From JACCTU01 sp963848525 (GTDB lineage Bacteria; Actinomycetota; Thermoleophilia; Gaiellales; Gaiellaceae), in contig CAWKDZ010000001.1 in NCBI GenBank assembly GCA_963848525.1, positions 186,001-250,000 of the forward strand: a stretch of DNA of 64,000 bases, written 5' to 3'. Under the pieces are notes generated by a model, which saw nothing but the letters and a program-made list of their open reading frames with translations, was not told where the DNA came from and ran no database searches. The translations under genes and the position numbers were made by a program. This document shows, piece after piece, positions 49,150-59,396 of this stretch; the stretch's first letter is position 1, and each line of letters begins with the position of its first letter.

Positions 49150-51012
49150 GTGAACACGGTGCGATTGACGACCGCACAGGCGCTCGTGCGCTACCTGCAG
49201 GCGCAGTGGTCGGAGCGGGACGGCGACCGGCGCAGGCTGATCCCGGGCGTCTGGGGCATCTTCGGCCACGGCAACGTGATCGGGGTCGGCCAGGCGCTCG
49301 AGGAGGTCGGCGACGAGCTGACGTTCCACCAGGGCCGCAACGAGCAGTCGATGGTCCACGCCGCCGCCGCGTTCGCGAAGGCGACCCGCCGCCGGCAGAC
49401 GCTGGCCTGCACCGCGTCGATCGGCCCGGGCTCGACGAACATGGTCACCGGCGCCGCCGGCGCGACGATCAACCGCCTGCCCGTGCTCCTGCTCGCCGGC
49501 GACGTCTACGCGACGCGCCACCAGGGTCCCGTGCTCCAGCAGCTCGAGCACCCGACCTCGGGCGACGTCTCGGTCAACGACTGCTTCCGCCCGGTCGCGC
49601 GCTTCTTCGACCGGATCACGCGGCCCGAGCAGCTGCTGACGGCCCTGCCCGAGGCGATGCGCGTGCTCACGTCACCGGTGGAGACGGGCGCCGTCGTGCT
49701 CGCGCTGCCGCAGGACGTGCAGTCGCACGCGTGGGACTACCCCGAGCACTTCTTCGCCGAGCGCGAGTGGCGAATCGAGCGGCCGCTCCCGGATCCGCGG
49801 CGCGTGGCGGAGGCGGCCGAGCTGATCCGCGCGGCCGAACGGCCGCTGGTGATCGCCGGGGGCGGCGTGCTGTACAGCGAGGCCGAGGAGGCGCTTCTCA
49901 AGCTGGCGCGCGACACGGGCATCCCCGTCGCTGAGACGTTCGCCGGCAAGGGCGCCGTGCAGGTCGACGAGTGGCTCCAGCTCGGCGGCGTCGGGCTCGA
50001 GGGGAACCCGGCGGCGTCGCGGCTGGCGATGGAGGCCGACCTCGTGCTCGCCGTCGGCACGCGACTGACCGACTTCGCGACGGGGTCGAACAGCGTCTTC
50101 CAGCACCAGGACGTGCGCTTCGTCGCCGTCAACGTCTGGGGGCACGACGCGCACAAGCAGGGCGCGCTCCCCGTCGTCGGCGACGCGCGCGAGGCGCTCG
50201 CGCAGCTGCGCGAGGCGCTCGGCGGCTGGACGACGTCCGAGGCGTACCGCGACGAGGTGACGCGCGTGCGTTCCGAGTGGCTCGAGCAGTGCGCCTCGCT
50301 GCGTGACCCCGTCGAGGACGAGGCGATGAGCCAGGCGCAGCTGATCCTGACCCTGAACGAGGTCGCGGAGCCGGGCGACACGGTGATCGCGGCCGCCGGG
50401 ACGCCGCCGGGCGACCTGCTCAAGATCTGGGACGCGACGGGCGGCAAGAGCTGCCACCTCGAGTTCGGCTTCTCCTGCATGGGCTACGAGCTCCCCGCCG
50501 GCGTCGGCGTGCGCATGGCTCAGCCCGAGGGCGAGGTCTACGTCTACATCGGAGACGGCACGTTCCTGCTCAACCCGGGCGAGCTCGTGAACGCGTTGCA
50601 GGAGCGGTTGAAGGTGACGGTCGTGATCTCCGAGAACCACGGCTACCAGTCGATCCAGCGGCTGCAGCTGTGGCGGCACGGGAAGATGTTCGGGAACGAG
50701 TTCCGCGCGCGGGAGAACGGGCGCCTGGAAGGCGACTACATCCGGCTCGACCTGGCCAAGGCCGCCGAAGGGCTCGGTGCGAGGACGTGGCGAGTCGACT
50801 CGCCGGGTGGACTGCGCGGCGCGCTCGAGGCCGCTCGCGGCGAGTCCCGCGCCTGCGTGATCGTCTGCGAGACCGAGCCGCACCGCTACCTCCCGGGCTC
50901 CGAGGTCTGGTGGGACGTCGCGCCGCCCGAGGTCTCGGACGAGCCGGAGGCGCAGCTGGCCCGGCGCGAATACGAGCGTGAGCGTGCCGAGCTCCAGCGC
51001 TTCTACTACTAG
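49150..51012 (+). CDS. iolD: 3D-(3,5/4)-trihydroxycyclohexane-1,2-dione acylhydrolase
   Basis: A 620-residue ThDP enzyme of full IolD length. The N-terminal phrase VRYLQAQWSERDGDRRRLIPGVWGIFGHGN is diagnostic, with the conserved catalytic Glu in FHQGRNEQSMVHAA. The ThDP/Mg motif is YIGDGTFLLNPGELVNALQE, ending in VISENHGYQSIQRLQ. It opens the cyclohexane ring to 5-deoxy-glucuronate, the substrate of IolB, tying this operon to the minus-strand one. 5-bp gap after the ALDH gene. Confidence 0.95.
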   Translation: MNTVRLTTAQALVRYLQAQWSERDGDRRRLIPGVWGIFGHGNVIGVGQALEEVGDELTFHQGRNEQSMVHAAAAFAKATRRRQTLACTASIGPGSTNMVTGAAGATINRLPVLLLAGDVYATRHQGPVLQQLEHPTSGDVSVNDCFRPVARFFDRITRPEQLLTALPEAMRVLTSPVETGAVVLALPQDVQSHAWDYPEHFFAEREWRIERPLPDPRRVAEAAELIRAAERPLVIAGGGVLYSEAEEALLKLARDTGIPVAETFAGKGAVQVDEWLQLGGVGLEGNPAASRLAMEADLVLAVGTRLTDFATGSNSVFQHQDVRFVAVNVWGHDAHKQGALPVVGDAREALAQLREALGGWTTSEAYRDEVTRVRSEWLEQCASLRDPVEDEAMSQAQLILTLNEVAEPGDTVIAAAGTPPGDLLKIWDATGGKSCHLEFGFSCMGYELPAGVGVRMAQPEGEVYVYIGDGTFLLNPGELVNALQERLKVTVVISENHGYQSIQRLQLWRHGKMFGNEFRARENGRLEGDYIRLDLAKAAEGLGARTWRVDSPGGLRGALEAARGESRACVIVCETEPHRYLPGSEVWWDVAPPEVSDEPEAQLARREYERERAELQRFYY

Positions 51013-51700
51013 GGAACGGCTCGCCGCGGGCGAGACGCTCGTCGGCGCGTTCCTCAACCTCGGGTCGGCGGTCGCGGCCGACGTCTGCGCGCGCTCAGGC
51101 TTCGACTGGTTGCTCGTCGACCTCGAGCACGGTGCGGGGACGGAGGCCGAGCTGATCCCGGCGCTGCAGGCGATCGGCGGCCGGTGCACGTCGCTGGTGC
51201 GGGTGGAGGCGAACGAGCGGCCTCGCTTCGCGCGCGCGCTGGACGCGGGTGCCGACGGCGTGATGGTGCCGCGCGTCGACTCGGCCGCCGAGGCAGCGCA
51301 CGCCGTCTCGTGCATGCGCTACCCGCCTCGCGGCGTCCGCGGCGTCGCCTCGATGAATCGCGCGAAGGGCTGGGGCTTCGGCGCCGAGGACGGCGACGCG
51401 CTCTGCGTGATCCAGGTCGAGACGCGCGGCGCCGTCGAGGAGGCGCGCGCGATCGCCGCGACCGAAGGCGTCGACGTTCTCTTCGTCGGCCCGTCCGACC
51501 TCGGCGCCGCGCTCGGCACGACCGAGCTCCCGCTCGACGACGTGATCGCGGCCGCGTCGGGCGAGGGCAAGGCCGCGGGGATCCTCGCGCGCACGCGGGA
51601 GGACGCCGACCGCTACATCGAGCAGGGCTTCCGCTTCGTCGGCGTCGGCTCCGACTCGCTCTTCCTCGCGCAGGGCGCCCGCGCGGCCGCCGGCGCGTGA
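50978..51700 (+). CDS. HpcH/HpaI-family aldolase
   Basis: 240 residues: AGETLVGAFLNLGSAVAADVCARSGFDWLLVDLEHG with the metal-site start, VRVEANERPRFARALDAGADGVMVPRVDSA, VIQVETRGAVEEARAIA (Glu) and LFVGPSDLGAALG (Asp). These class II aldolases cleave 2-keto-3-deoxy acids. In the inositol setting it could take the aldol-cleavage step normally done by IolJ, for which no gene is seen. It overlaps the iolD end by 35 bp at GTG 50978; a later GTG at 50984 is possible. Confidence 0.9.
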   Translation: MSVPSSSASTTRERLAAGETLVGAFLNLGSAVAADVCARSGFDWLLVDLEHGAGTEAELIPALQAIGGRCTSLVRVEANERPRFARALDAGADGVMVPRVDSAAEAAHAVSCMRYPPRGVRGVASMNRAKGWGFGAEDGDALCVIQVETRGAVEEARAIAATEGVDVLFVGPSDLGAALGTTELPLDDVIAAASGEGKAAGILARTREDADRYIEQGFRFVGVGSDSLFLAQGARAAAGA

Positions 51701-52581
51701 TCCTCGCCACCGGTCCGGTGCACCCGGTCGCCGAGGAGATCCTCGGCCCGATCGTTGTCGGCGACTGGCGCGCGCTGCTGGCGGAGGCGGAGGCACTGAT
51801 CGTGCGCGGCGATGCTTCCGTGACCGCGGGCGACCTTGCGTCCGCGCCGAAGCTGCGGGTGCTCGGGCGCAGCGGCGTGGGCGTCGACCGCGTCGACGTG
51901 GAAGCGGCGCGGGCACGCGGGATCCCCGTCGTCGTCACGCCCGGCGCGAACGCGCGCGCGGTCGCCGAGGGTGCGCTGACGCTCGCGCTCGCGCTGCTCA
52001 AGCGTCTCCCCGAGCTCGGCGCGGCCGTGCACGCGCGCGACTGGGACGCACGCGACCGGCTCGAGCTCCGCGACGCAGCGGGTGCGACGGCGGGAGTCGT
52101 CGGCTACGGCCGCATCGGCCGGGAGTTCGCCGACCTCGCCCGCGCGATCGGGATGCACGTGCTCGCGCACGACCCGCTCGTCGACGAGGCCTCGACGCCG
52201 CTCGACGCGCTGTTCGAGAACGCAGACGTCGTCTCGCTGCACGTGCCGCTGACCGCCGAGACGCGAGGCCTGGTCGGGCCGGAGCTGCTCGCGCGCGCGA
52301 AGCCCGCCCTGGTGCTCGTGAACACGGCGCGAGGCGCGCTCGTCACGTCGCTCGACGACCTGTTCGCGGCGCTCGAGAGCGGCCGGCTCGGCGGCGTCGG
52401 CCTCGACGTCTTCGAAGAGGAGCCGCCCGATCCGACGCACCCGCTCTTCGCGCACCCGCGCGTCCTCGTCACGCCGCACGCGCTCGGCCAGACCGCCGGC
52501 GCACGTGAGGCCGTCTTCCGAGCGATGGCGGAAGGCGTCGCCGCGGTACTCCGCGGCGACGCACCTCCGCACGTCGCCTAG
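51697..52581 (+). CDS. D-2-hydroxyacid dehydrogenase
   Basis: 294 residues. LRVLGRSGVGVDRVDVEAARARGIPVVVTPGANARAVAEGAL is the classic catalytic-Arg region, TAGVVGYGRIGREFADLARAIG binds NAD, LVNTARGALV follows, and the catalytic His is in VLVTPHALGQTAG. A substrate such as phosphoglycerate, glyoxylate or another 2-hydroxyacid cannot be told apart. GTG start overlapping the aldolase stop (GTGA), so it belongs to the cyclitol operon. Confidence 0.92.
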   Translation: MILATGPVHPVAEEILGPIVVGDWRALLAEAEALIVRGDASVTAGDLASAPKLRVLGRSGVGVDRVDVEAARARGIPVVVTPGANARAVAEGALTLALALLKRLPELGAAVHARDWDARDRLELRDAAGATAGVVGYGRIGREFADLARAIGMHVLAHDPLVDEASTPLDALFENADVVSLHVPLTAETRGLVGPELLARAKPALVLVNTARGALVTSLDDLFAALESGRLGGVGLDVFEEEPPDPTHPLFAHPRVLVTPHALGQTAGAREAVFRAMAEGVAAVLRGDAPPHVA

Positions 52582-53912
52582 TCGTCGTTCCCGAGGCCGC
52601 GCGAGATCGCCTCGATCAGCTCACCGCTCGGCGTGTCGCCGCTGAGCTCCCAGAACATGATCCCCCCGAGATCGTTGTGGCGCACGTACTGCGCCTTCCG
52701 GCCCATGATCTTCGGGTCGTCGAACGTCCAGAACTCGGTGCCGTTGAACAACCACGCAGCGTCTGCACGACGGTCCTCGTGGCGCCTGAAGCCGGTCGCG
52801 AGCTTCGCCTTCGTGACCTCGTAGTCGTCCACACCGGGCTCCCACACGCCCGGCGCCGGGCCACTCGCCGGCTGGAACAGCCCGTCGTTCGCCGGCGCGA
52901 CTCCGGTCCACCCGCGCGAGTAGAACGGCACGCCGACGACGAGCTCGCCCTTCGGCGCGCCGCGACGCACGTACGCGCGGACCGTCTCGTCGACCGAGAA
53001 CTGCGGCGACGCCGGATCGCCCCGCGACGTGTGCAGGTTCGACTGATGGTTCGTAACGGACTCCCACGCGCCGTGCAGGTCGTAACCCTGGACGGTCGCG
53101 AAGTCGAGAGAGCGGAAGATCTGTCCCACCTCGAAACCCTTGTCGATCTTGACCGGGTCGGCCGGCAGGAACGCGGTCAGCAGGTAGTTCTCGCGCGTCT
53201 CGCGCCCGTACGCGTCGAGCTGCTTGCGGAACTCCTCGACCAGCTTCGTGAAGTTCTCCCGGTCCTCCGCCCGGATGATGTTCCCGGCGTTTCCTTCCGA
53301 GCCGGGCCACTCCCAGTCGAGGTCGATCCCGTCGAAGACGCCGGCGGCAGCGCCCGGGCCGCCCATCCCGCCCCAGCCCGGGTCCGGGATGTTGCCCTTG
53401 ATGAAGAGGTCGATGCACGACGACACGAGTTGCTCGCGTGACTGCTGCGTGAGCGCCGCGTCGGAGAAGTACTTCGACCACGTCCAGCCGCCGAGCGAGA
53501 TCAGCACCTTCAGCTGCGGGTGCATCCCCTTCAGCGCGTGCAGCTGCTGGAAGTTCCCGAGGATCGGGCGCGGCCACGTCACGAGCTCGCCGGTGACGGA
53601 CTCGGACGCCTCCCACGGCCGCTGGTAGTCGGCCCACTCGTCGCCGAGCTTGCAGACGACGTTGCCGGCGGCATCGGGCGCGACGTTGCCGAAGGCGTAG
53701 TTGATGACGGTCAGCCGGTCGGCCGAGCCGCTCGTCTCGACGTCCTTGACCTTGTAGTTGCGGCCGTAGATGCCCCACTCGATGAAGTAGCCGACCACTT
53801 CTCGCGTGCGATCGTTTTCGCTCCGCGTCGGACCGGCTAAGGCCAGCGGCACCACGCCCGCGAGCAGGACGACAGCGGCCAGCGCTGGAAGAAAGCGTGC
53901 TGGACGGTTCAT
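52578..53912 (-). CDS. secreted GH18 chitinase
   Basis: 444 residues with a Sec signal (RFLPALAAVVLLAGVVPLALA). The GH18 catalytic motif is FDGIDLDWEWPGS (DxxDxDxE, about residue 200); KVLISLGGWTWSKYFSDAA is the second conserved strand, and FATVQGYDLHGAW and GGIMFWELSGDTPSGEL complete the barrel. It hydrolyses chitin outside the cell. There is no separate chitin-binding domain. A DasR-like operator lies in the leader. Its stop overlaps the convergent dehydrogenase stop. Confidence 0.93.
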   Translation of the reverse strand: MNRPARFLPALAAVVLLAGVVPLALAGPTRSENDRTREVVGYFIEWGIYGRNYKVKDVETSGSADRLTVINYAFGNVAPDAAGNVVCKLGDEWADYQRPWEASESVTGELVTWPRPILGNFQQLHALKGMHPQLKVLISLGGWTWSKYFSDAALTQQSREQLVSSCIDLFIKGNIPDPGWGGMGGPGAAAGVFDGIDLDWEWPGSEGNAGNIIRAEDRENFTKLVEEFRKQLDAYGRETRENYLLTAFLPADPVKIDKGFEVGQIFRSLDFATVQGYDLHGAWESVTNHQSNLHTSRGDPASPQFSVDETVRAYVRRGAPKGELVVGVPFYSRGWTGVAPANDGLFQPASGPAPGVWEPGVDDYEVTKAKLATGFRRHEDRRADAAWLFNGTEFWTFDDPKIMGRKAQYVRHNDLGGIMFWELSGDTPSGELIEAISRGLGNDD

Positions 53913-53932
53913 GTTCCCCTCCTGGCTCCGCG

Positions 53933-53948
53933 ACTGGTTTAGACCAAT
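53933..53948 (-). promoter_or_regulatory. DasR-like operator (dre) upstream of the chitinase
   Basis: On the gene strand the site reads ATTGGTCTAAACCAGT, a near-perfect palindrome matching the Streptomyces DasR consensus ACTGGTCTAGACCACT at most positions. It lies 21 bp before the chitinase ATG. The whole gap 53913-54034 holds no gene. Confidence 0.7.
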
Positions 53949-54034
53949 GCCGCAGGCGCGCAGCTTCCCACGCCGGTGACGCCGCTGTCAAGGCCGGGAG
54001 TGGTCTTACCCAGTGGTGTTGCGGGAGGCGCGGG

Positions 54035-55179
<1,145 letters not shown>

Positions 55180-55183
<4 letters not shown>

Positions 55184-56175
55184 AGAATCTCCTCGAGCCG
55201 CACGACGCGATCCTCCGCCAGCGAGCGGCCGGCTGCCTCGGCGGCGGCGACCGCGGCCAGCCCGTCGCGACCTGTGACCTCGAGCTCCGCACCGTCGAGC
55301 GCAGCGACGAACGACGCGAGCTCCGCGGCGAACGCGGCGCCGTAGCGCTCGAGGTAGAAGTGCGGCAGCGGCGGTGCGTGGAACCCCCGTGCGTCGGCGA
55401 ATGTCGCCGTCGAGCTGCGCTCGTTGTCGGCCTGCGCGAGCCCGGCGCTCCCGTGCACCTCGAGCCGCTGGTCGTAGCCGTAGACGCTGCGACGGGTGTT
55501 GTCGATCGCGCCGAGCGCGCCGTTCGAGAAGACGAGCGAGACGATCGCGGTGTCGACGTCGCCGATCGCGGCGGCGTTCGGGTCGGTGAGCGCGGCCGCG
55601 CGCACGGCGACCTCGACGATGTCGGCGCCGAGCACGAACCGGGCGAGGTCGAGGTCGTGGCTCGTGGTGTCGAGGAAGAGGCCGCCCGACAGCGGCAGGT
55701 AGCCGCCCGGGGGCGGCTCCGGGTCGCGCGACGAGATCCGCAGCAGCCACGGCTTGCCGACGCGACCGTCGCGCACGGCGTCGCGGACGGCGCGGAAGCC
55801 CGGGTCGAAGCGACGGTTGTAGCCCACCTGGAGGAGTACGCCGGCGTGCTCGCACGCCTCCACGGCGCGCTGTGCCGCCTCGACGCTGGGCGCCAGCGGC
55901 TTCTCGCAGAAGACGTGCTTGCCCCGCCCGGCGGCCGCCTCGACGAGCGCGGCGTGCGTGTCCGGGGGCGTCGTGATGAGCACGGCCTCGACGTCGTCGC
56001 GCTCGAGCAGCTCCTCCGGGTGCGCCGCGTCGGCGCCGACCTCGCCGGCGAGCGCGACGGCAGCCTCCTCGACGACGTCCGCGACGACCGCGAGCCGCGC
56101 GCCCTCGAGGCGGGAGAGGTTCGCCGCGTGGATGCGGGCGATCCGCCCCGCGCCGATCAGCCCGAGCGAATGCAC
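55180..56175 (-). CDS. iolG: inositol 2-dehydrogenase-like Gfo/Idh/MocA protein
   Basis: 331 residues: SLGLIGAGRIARIHAANLSR, RGKHVFCEKPLAPSVEAAQRAV, LLQVGYNRRFDPGFRAVRDAV and DTTSHDLDLARFVLGADIVEV with the catalytic Asp and His. The segment RRFDPGF and the overall length match IolG, which oxidises myo-inositol to 2-keto-inositol. Four Gfo/Idh proteins occur in this region, so which one is the main inositol dehydrogenase is open; this one is the best match. Confidence 0.82.
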
Positions 56176-56186
56176 GGAGTGATTCT

Positions 56187-57482
56187 CTAACCCTCGGCGA
56201 CCAGGGGTTGCTCGGGCTCTCCGGGTGGGAGCCAGCGAACCTCGAGCCGCTCGATCCGCGACCCCTCGAGCTCGAGGACGCGGAAGAGCAGCCGCTGGTG
56301 CTCGACCTCGTCACCCTCCTCGGGCGCGCGGCCGAGCTGCCCGAAGACGAAGCCCGCGACCGTGTGGTAGTCCTCCTGCGGCAACTCGGTCTCGAACTGC
56401 TCGTTGAAGTCGTCGATCGGAAATGTGCCGTCGATTCGGATCGTCGACTCGTCCACTCGCTCGACCGCCTCGTCCGGCAGGTCGTACTCGTCCTCGATCT
56501 CGCCGACGATCTCCTCGAGCACGTCCTCGAGCGTGATCAGGCCCTCCATCGAGCCGTACTCGTCGATCACGATCGCCATGTGGTTCTTCGTGCGGCGGAA
56601 GTCGCCGAGCAGCGCGGCGAGGTCCTTCGTCTCCGGAACGACGAACGCTGGCCGGAGGATCTGCTCGATCGAGACGTTCGCGATCCCGCGGTCGTTGAGC
56701 GCCGAGAAGAGGTCGCGCACGTGCAGGATCCCCGCGATCTCGTCGACCGAGCCGCGGTAGGCCGGGTAGCGCGTGTACGGCGAGTCGATCACGGCCGCGA
56801 GACACTCCTCGGGAGGCAGGTCGACCGACACGGCGACGACCTCGGGCCGCGGGACCATCGCCTCGTGCACCTCCTTGCCCGCAAAGTCGAAGACCTTGTA
56901 GAGCATCTCCTGCTCGGCGGTCTCGATCGCACCGGTGTCCTCGGCCTCGGCGACGGTGTGGAGCAGGTCCTCGCGCGTGTACCCGTGCACGCCGGCCGGC
57001 GCAGGTTCGACCCCGAAGAGGCGGGCGATCACGTTCGCGGACTGCTGCAGGACCCACACGATCGGCGAGACGGCGCGGGCGAGCACGTCGAGCGGGAGCG
57101 CCAACGCGATCGCCAGCGGCTCGGCCTTCTGCAACGCGACGGCCTTCGGCACGAGCTCGCCGACCACCACGGTCAGGTACGTGAGCACGAAGAAGGAGAT
57201 CGCGAACGCGATCGCGTACGAAAGCCAGCTGTCGAAGTAGTCGGTGATGAGCGGCTCGCCGACCGCACCCATCGCGATCGAGAAGACGGTGATCCCGACC
57301 TGGACGGTGCTAATGAACCGCACCGGATCGTCCATCAGGCGCAGCGCGCGGCGCGCCGCGACCGAGTCGTGCCGCTCGAGCCGCGAGCGGCGAGCGGTCA
57401 CGAGCGCATATTCGGCCGCGACGAAGATCGCGTTCCCCAGCACGAGCAGGAGCACGACGATGATGCGGAGGAAGTCGCTCAC
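56187..57482 (-). CDS. CNNM/CorC-HlyC family membrane protein with CBS pair
   Basis: 431 residues. An N-terminal CNNM transmembrane domain of about 180 residues (LRIIVVLLLVLGNAIFVAAEYALV, VGITVFSIAMGAVGEPLI, AIAFAISFFVLTYLTVVVGELVPKAVAL) is followed by two CBS modules (MVPRPEVVAVSVDLPPEECL; MAIVIDEYGSMEGLITLEDVLEEIVGEIEDEYD) and a CorC_HlyC C-terminal domain. Members export magnesium/cobalt or resist cations. GTG start. The hairpin covering the start region is noted separately. Confidence 0.92.
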   Translation of the reverse strand: MSDFLRIIVVLLLVLGNAIFVAAEYALVTARRSRLERHDSVAARRALRLMDDPVRFISTVQVGITVFSIAMGAVGEPLITDYFDSWLSYAIAFAISFFVLTYLTVVVGELVPKAVALQKAEPLAIALALPLDVLARAVSPIVWVLQQSANVIARLFGVEPAPAGVHGYTREDLLHTVAEAEDTGAIETAEQEMLYKVFDFAGKEVHEAMVPRPEVVAVSVDLPPEECLAAVIDSPYTRYPAYRGSVDEIAGILHVRDLFSALNDRGIANVSIEQILRPAFVVPETKDLAALLGDFRRTKNHMAIVIDEYGSMEGLITLEDVLEEIVGEIEDEYDLPDEAVERVDESTIRIDGTFPIDDFNEQFETELPQEDYHTVAGFVFGQLGRAPEEGDEVEHQRLLFRVLELEGSRIERLEVRWLPPGEPEQPLVAEG

Positions 57483-57530
57483 GCCCCGCTCTCCGGGGCG
57501 CGGGTACTCGGCGGTTGCTCGTCGTCCAAG

Positions 57531-58469
57531 CTACGAGCCAGTATAGGAAACGACCCTGTCGTCACCGTGTCGCCCCGCGCGGCCCTCGAGGACGAGCCGC
57601 TCGAGGTGCGAGAGGGTCTCCGCGACCGCAAACCGCCTCGCGGTGGGCGCCAGTTCGGCGCCGAAAAGCGCCAACGAGACGTCGAAGCCGGTCTTGGGGC
57701 CGTCCTCGAGCGCAGCCGCGGTCGCGTCGAGCCGGTCGCGGTGGTGCTGGATCAGCGCCCGGGCGCGCCCCGACGGGTCCTCGATCGGCTCGCCGTGACC
57801 CGGCAGGGCGACACGCAGGCCGAGCGCCGCCGTCCGCTCGAGCGAGTCGAGGTAGTCCCCGAGCGGGTCCGGCCGCGAGTCGGGGTAGAGGCCGACGGCC
57901 GGCGAGATCGTCGGCAGGAGGTGGTCGCCGGCAACGAGCACGCCGTCGCGCACGAGGCCGAGGTGGCCGTCGGCGTGGCCCGGCGTCGCGATCACCTCCC
58001 AGCCGTCGACGGCGTCGCCGGCGCGCAGCGGCGCGGGGTCGGGCGCGTAGCGGATGAACTGCGCGTACGCGGAGCCGGCCTCGAGCAACTCGTTCGCGAC
58101 CGCCGGCGGGACGCCGTTGCGGAGGAACCAGTCGGCGATCACCTGCGGCCACTCCGGGTTGCCCCAGACGTGGACGCACTGCTCGTAGTCGAGCTCGCCC
58201 TGGAGCACCTGCGCCCCGGTCGCGGCGCGCGCCTGTGCGGCCCCGCCGACGTGGTCGGGGTGAAAATGGGTGACGGCGATCCGGGCGACCCGGAGCTCTC
58301 GTGCCAGCCGCGCGAAGACCCCGTCGGTGTCCGGCAGCGAGAGACCGGTGTCGACGAGTGTCCAGCCGTCCGCGCCCTCGAGCAGGTAGCTGTGGACGTG
58401 GCTCGGCCGCATGGGCAACGGCAGCGTCAGCCTCGCGACCCCATCGAACAGGTGTTCTATACTGCCCAC
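57531..58469 (-). CDS. metallo-beta-lactamase-fold hydrolase
   Basis: 312 residues with the full zinc motif IAVTHFHPDHVGGAAQ (HxHxDH), then VIATPGHADGHLGL (His), VLVAGDHLLPTISPAVGLYPD (Asp) and VALPGHGEPIEDP (His). A C-terminal winged-helix-like tail follows (AVAETLSHLERLVLEGRAG), like the LACTB2/hydroxyacylglutathione-hydrolase-type group. The GTG at 58469 gives the family beginning (IEHLFDGVARLTLPLP); ATG 58412 is a shorter option. This start codon abuts the start of the divergent radical SAM gene. It contrasts with the motif-less paralogues at 35384-37229. Confidence 0.88.
   Translation of the reverse strand: MGSIEHLFDGVARLTLPLPMRPSHVHSYLLEGADGWTLVDTGLSLPDTDGVFARLARELRVARIAVTHFHPDHVGGAAQARAATGAQVLQGELDYEQCVHVWGNPEWPQVIADWFLRNGVPPAVANELLEAGSAYAQFIRYAPDPAPLRAGDAVDGWEVIATPGHADGHLGLVRDGVLVAGDHLLPTISPAVGLYPDSRPDPLGDYLDSLERTAALGLRVALPGHGEPIEDPSGRARALIQHHRDRLDATAAALEDGPKTGFDVSLALFGAELAPTARRFAVAETLSHLERLVLEGRAGRHGDDRVVSYTGS
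58458..58463 (+). promoter_or_regulatory. -10 element of leaderless promoter for the radical SAM gene
   Basis: TATACT ends 6 nt before GTG 58470 and lies inside the first codons of the divergent hydrolase gene. Confidence 0.5.
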
Positions 58470-59366
58470 GTGGGGGTCGAGTATCGCGAGGAACCCTGCA
58501 AGGCCGCGCTGAACCGCGTCCGGGGCATGACCTTCAAGTGGTCGCTGAACCCGTACATGGGCTGTGTCCACCGCTGCACGTTCTGCTACGTGCGCGCCTT
58601 CGAGCACCGCGCCGAGCGGCCGTTCGACGACCGCTACGGCACCTCGATCCGGGTCAAGATCAACGTCGCCGACGTCCTCCGCAAGGAGCTGGCGAGGTCA
58701 TCCTGGGAGCGGGAATGCGTCGCGATCGGCGCGGCGACCGACCCCTACCAGCCGGCGGAAGGGCGCTACCGGCTCACGCGCGCGTGCATCGCGGCGTTCG
58801 GCGACGCGACGAGCCCGTTCTCGCTGATCACACGCGGGCCGATGATCGTCCGCGACCTCGACGTGCTCGTCGAGGCGGCGCGCCACGCATCCGTTTCCGT
58901 GACGTTCTCGATCCCGACCCTCGACGAGGAGGTGTGGCGCAAGACCGAGCCCTCGACCGCACACCCCCGGCAGCGCCTGCGCGCACTGAAGGAGCTCGTC
59001 GACGCGGGGATCAAGGCGAGCGTCGGGATGGCGCCGATCCTGCCGGGGCTCTCCGACGATCCCGAGCGGATGGCCGAGGTCGTCAGGGCCGCTCGCGAGG
59101 CCGGCGCGACGGGCGTCTGGGCGAACGTGCTCTTCCTCCGGCCGGGGACGCGGGAGCACTTCCTCGAGCACCTGGCCGAGGACTGGCCGGAGCTCGTGCC
59201 CTTGTACGAGGAGCTCTACGCGGGGCGTGCGTACCTCGCCGCCGACCACGTCAAGCCGGTTCGCACGCAGGTGGCCGAGCTGGCGCGCCGCTTCGAGATC
59301 GCCGATCGGCGCCTCAACCCCGTGCAGCCCGAGCCGCAGCCCGAGCAGCTCGCCTTGGCCGTCTAG
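58470..59366 (+). CDS. radical SAM protein (spore photoproduct lyase-like, Rv2578c family)
   Basis: 298 residues. The [4Fe-4S] motif is CVHRCTFCYVRAFEH (CxxxCxxC), preceded by NPYMGC; KINVADVLRKEL, AIGAATDPYQPAEGRYRLTRA and VGMAPILPGLSDDPERM are typical of the actinobacterial Rv2578c-like group, distantly related to spore photoproduct lyase. It would cleave S-adenosylmethionine to form a radical; the substrate is unknown. The GTG start stands in CACGTG with the start of the divergent hydrolase. Confidence 0.9.
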   Translation: MGVEYREEPCKAALNRVRGMTFKWSLNPYMGCVHRCTFCYVRAFEHRAERPFDDRYGTSIRVKINVADVLRKELARSSWERECVAIGAATDPYQPAEGRYRLTRACIAAFGDATSPFSLITRGPMIVRDLDVLVEAARHASVSVTFSIPTLDEEVWRKTEPSTAHPRQRLRALKELVDAGIKASVGMAPILPGLSDDPERMAEVVRAAREAGATGVWANVLFLRPGTREHFLEHLAEDWPELVPLYEELYAGRAYLAADHVKPVRTQVAELARRFEIADRRLNPVQPEPQPEQLALAV

Positions 59367-59396
59367 GTCGGCGCCCATACAATCCGCAAGCCCGCC

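Noticed and set aside
56208..58469. Plus-strand open frame running into the radical SAM gene, suggesting a protein of over 1000 residues
   Set aside because: The first 754 codons are antisense to the CNNM/CorC and hydrolase genes; the real start is GTG 58470 after a -10 element.
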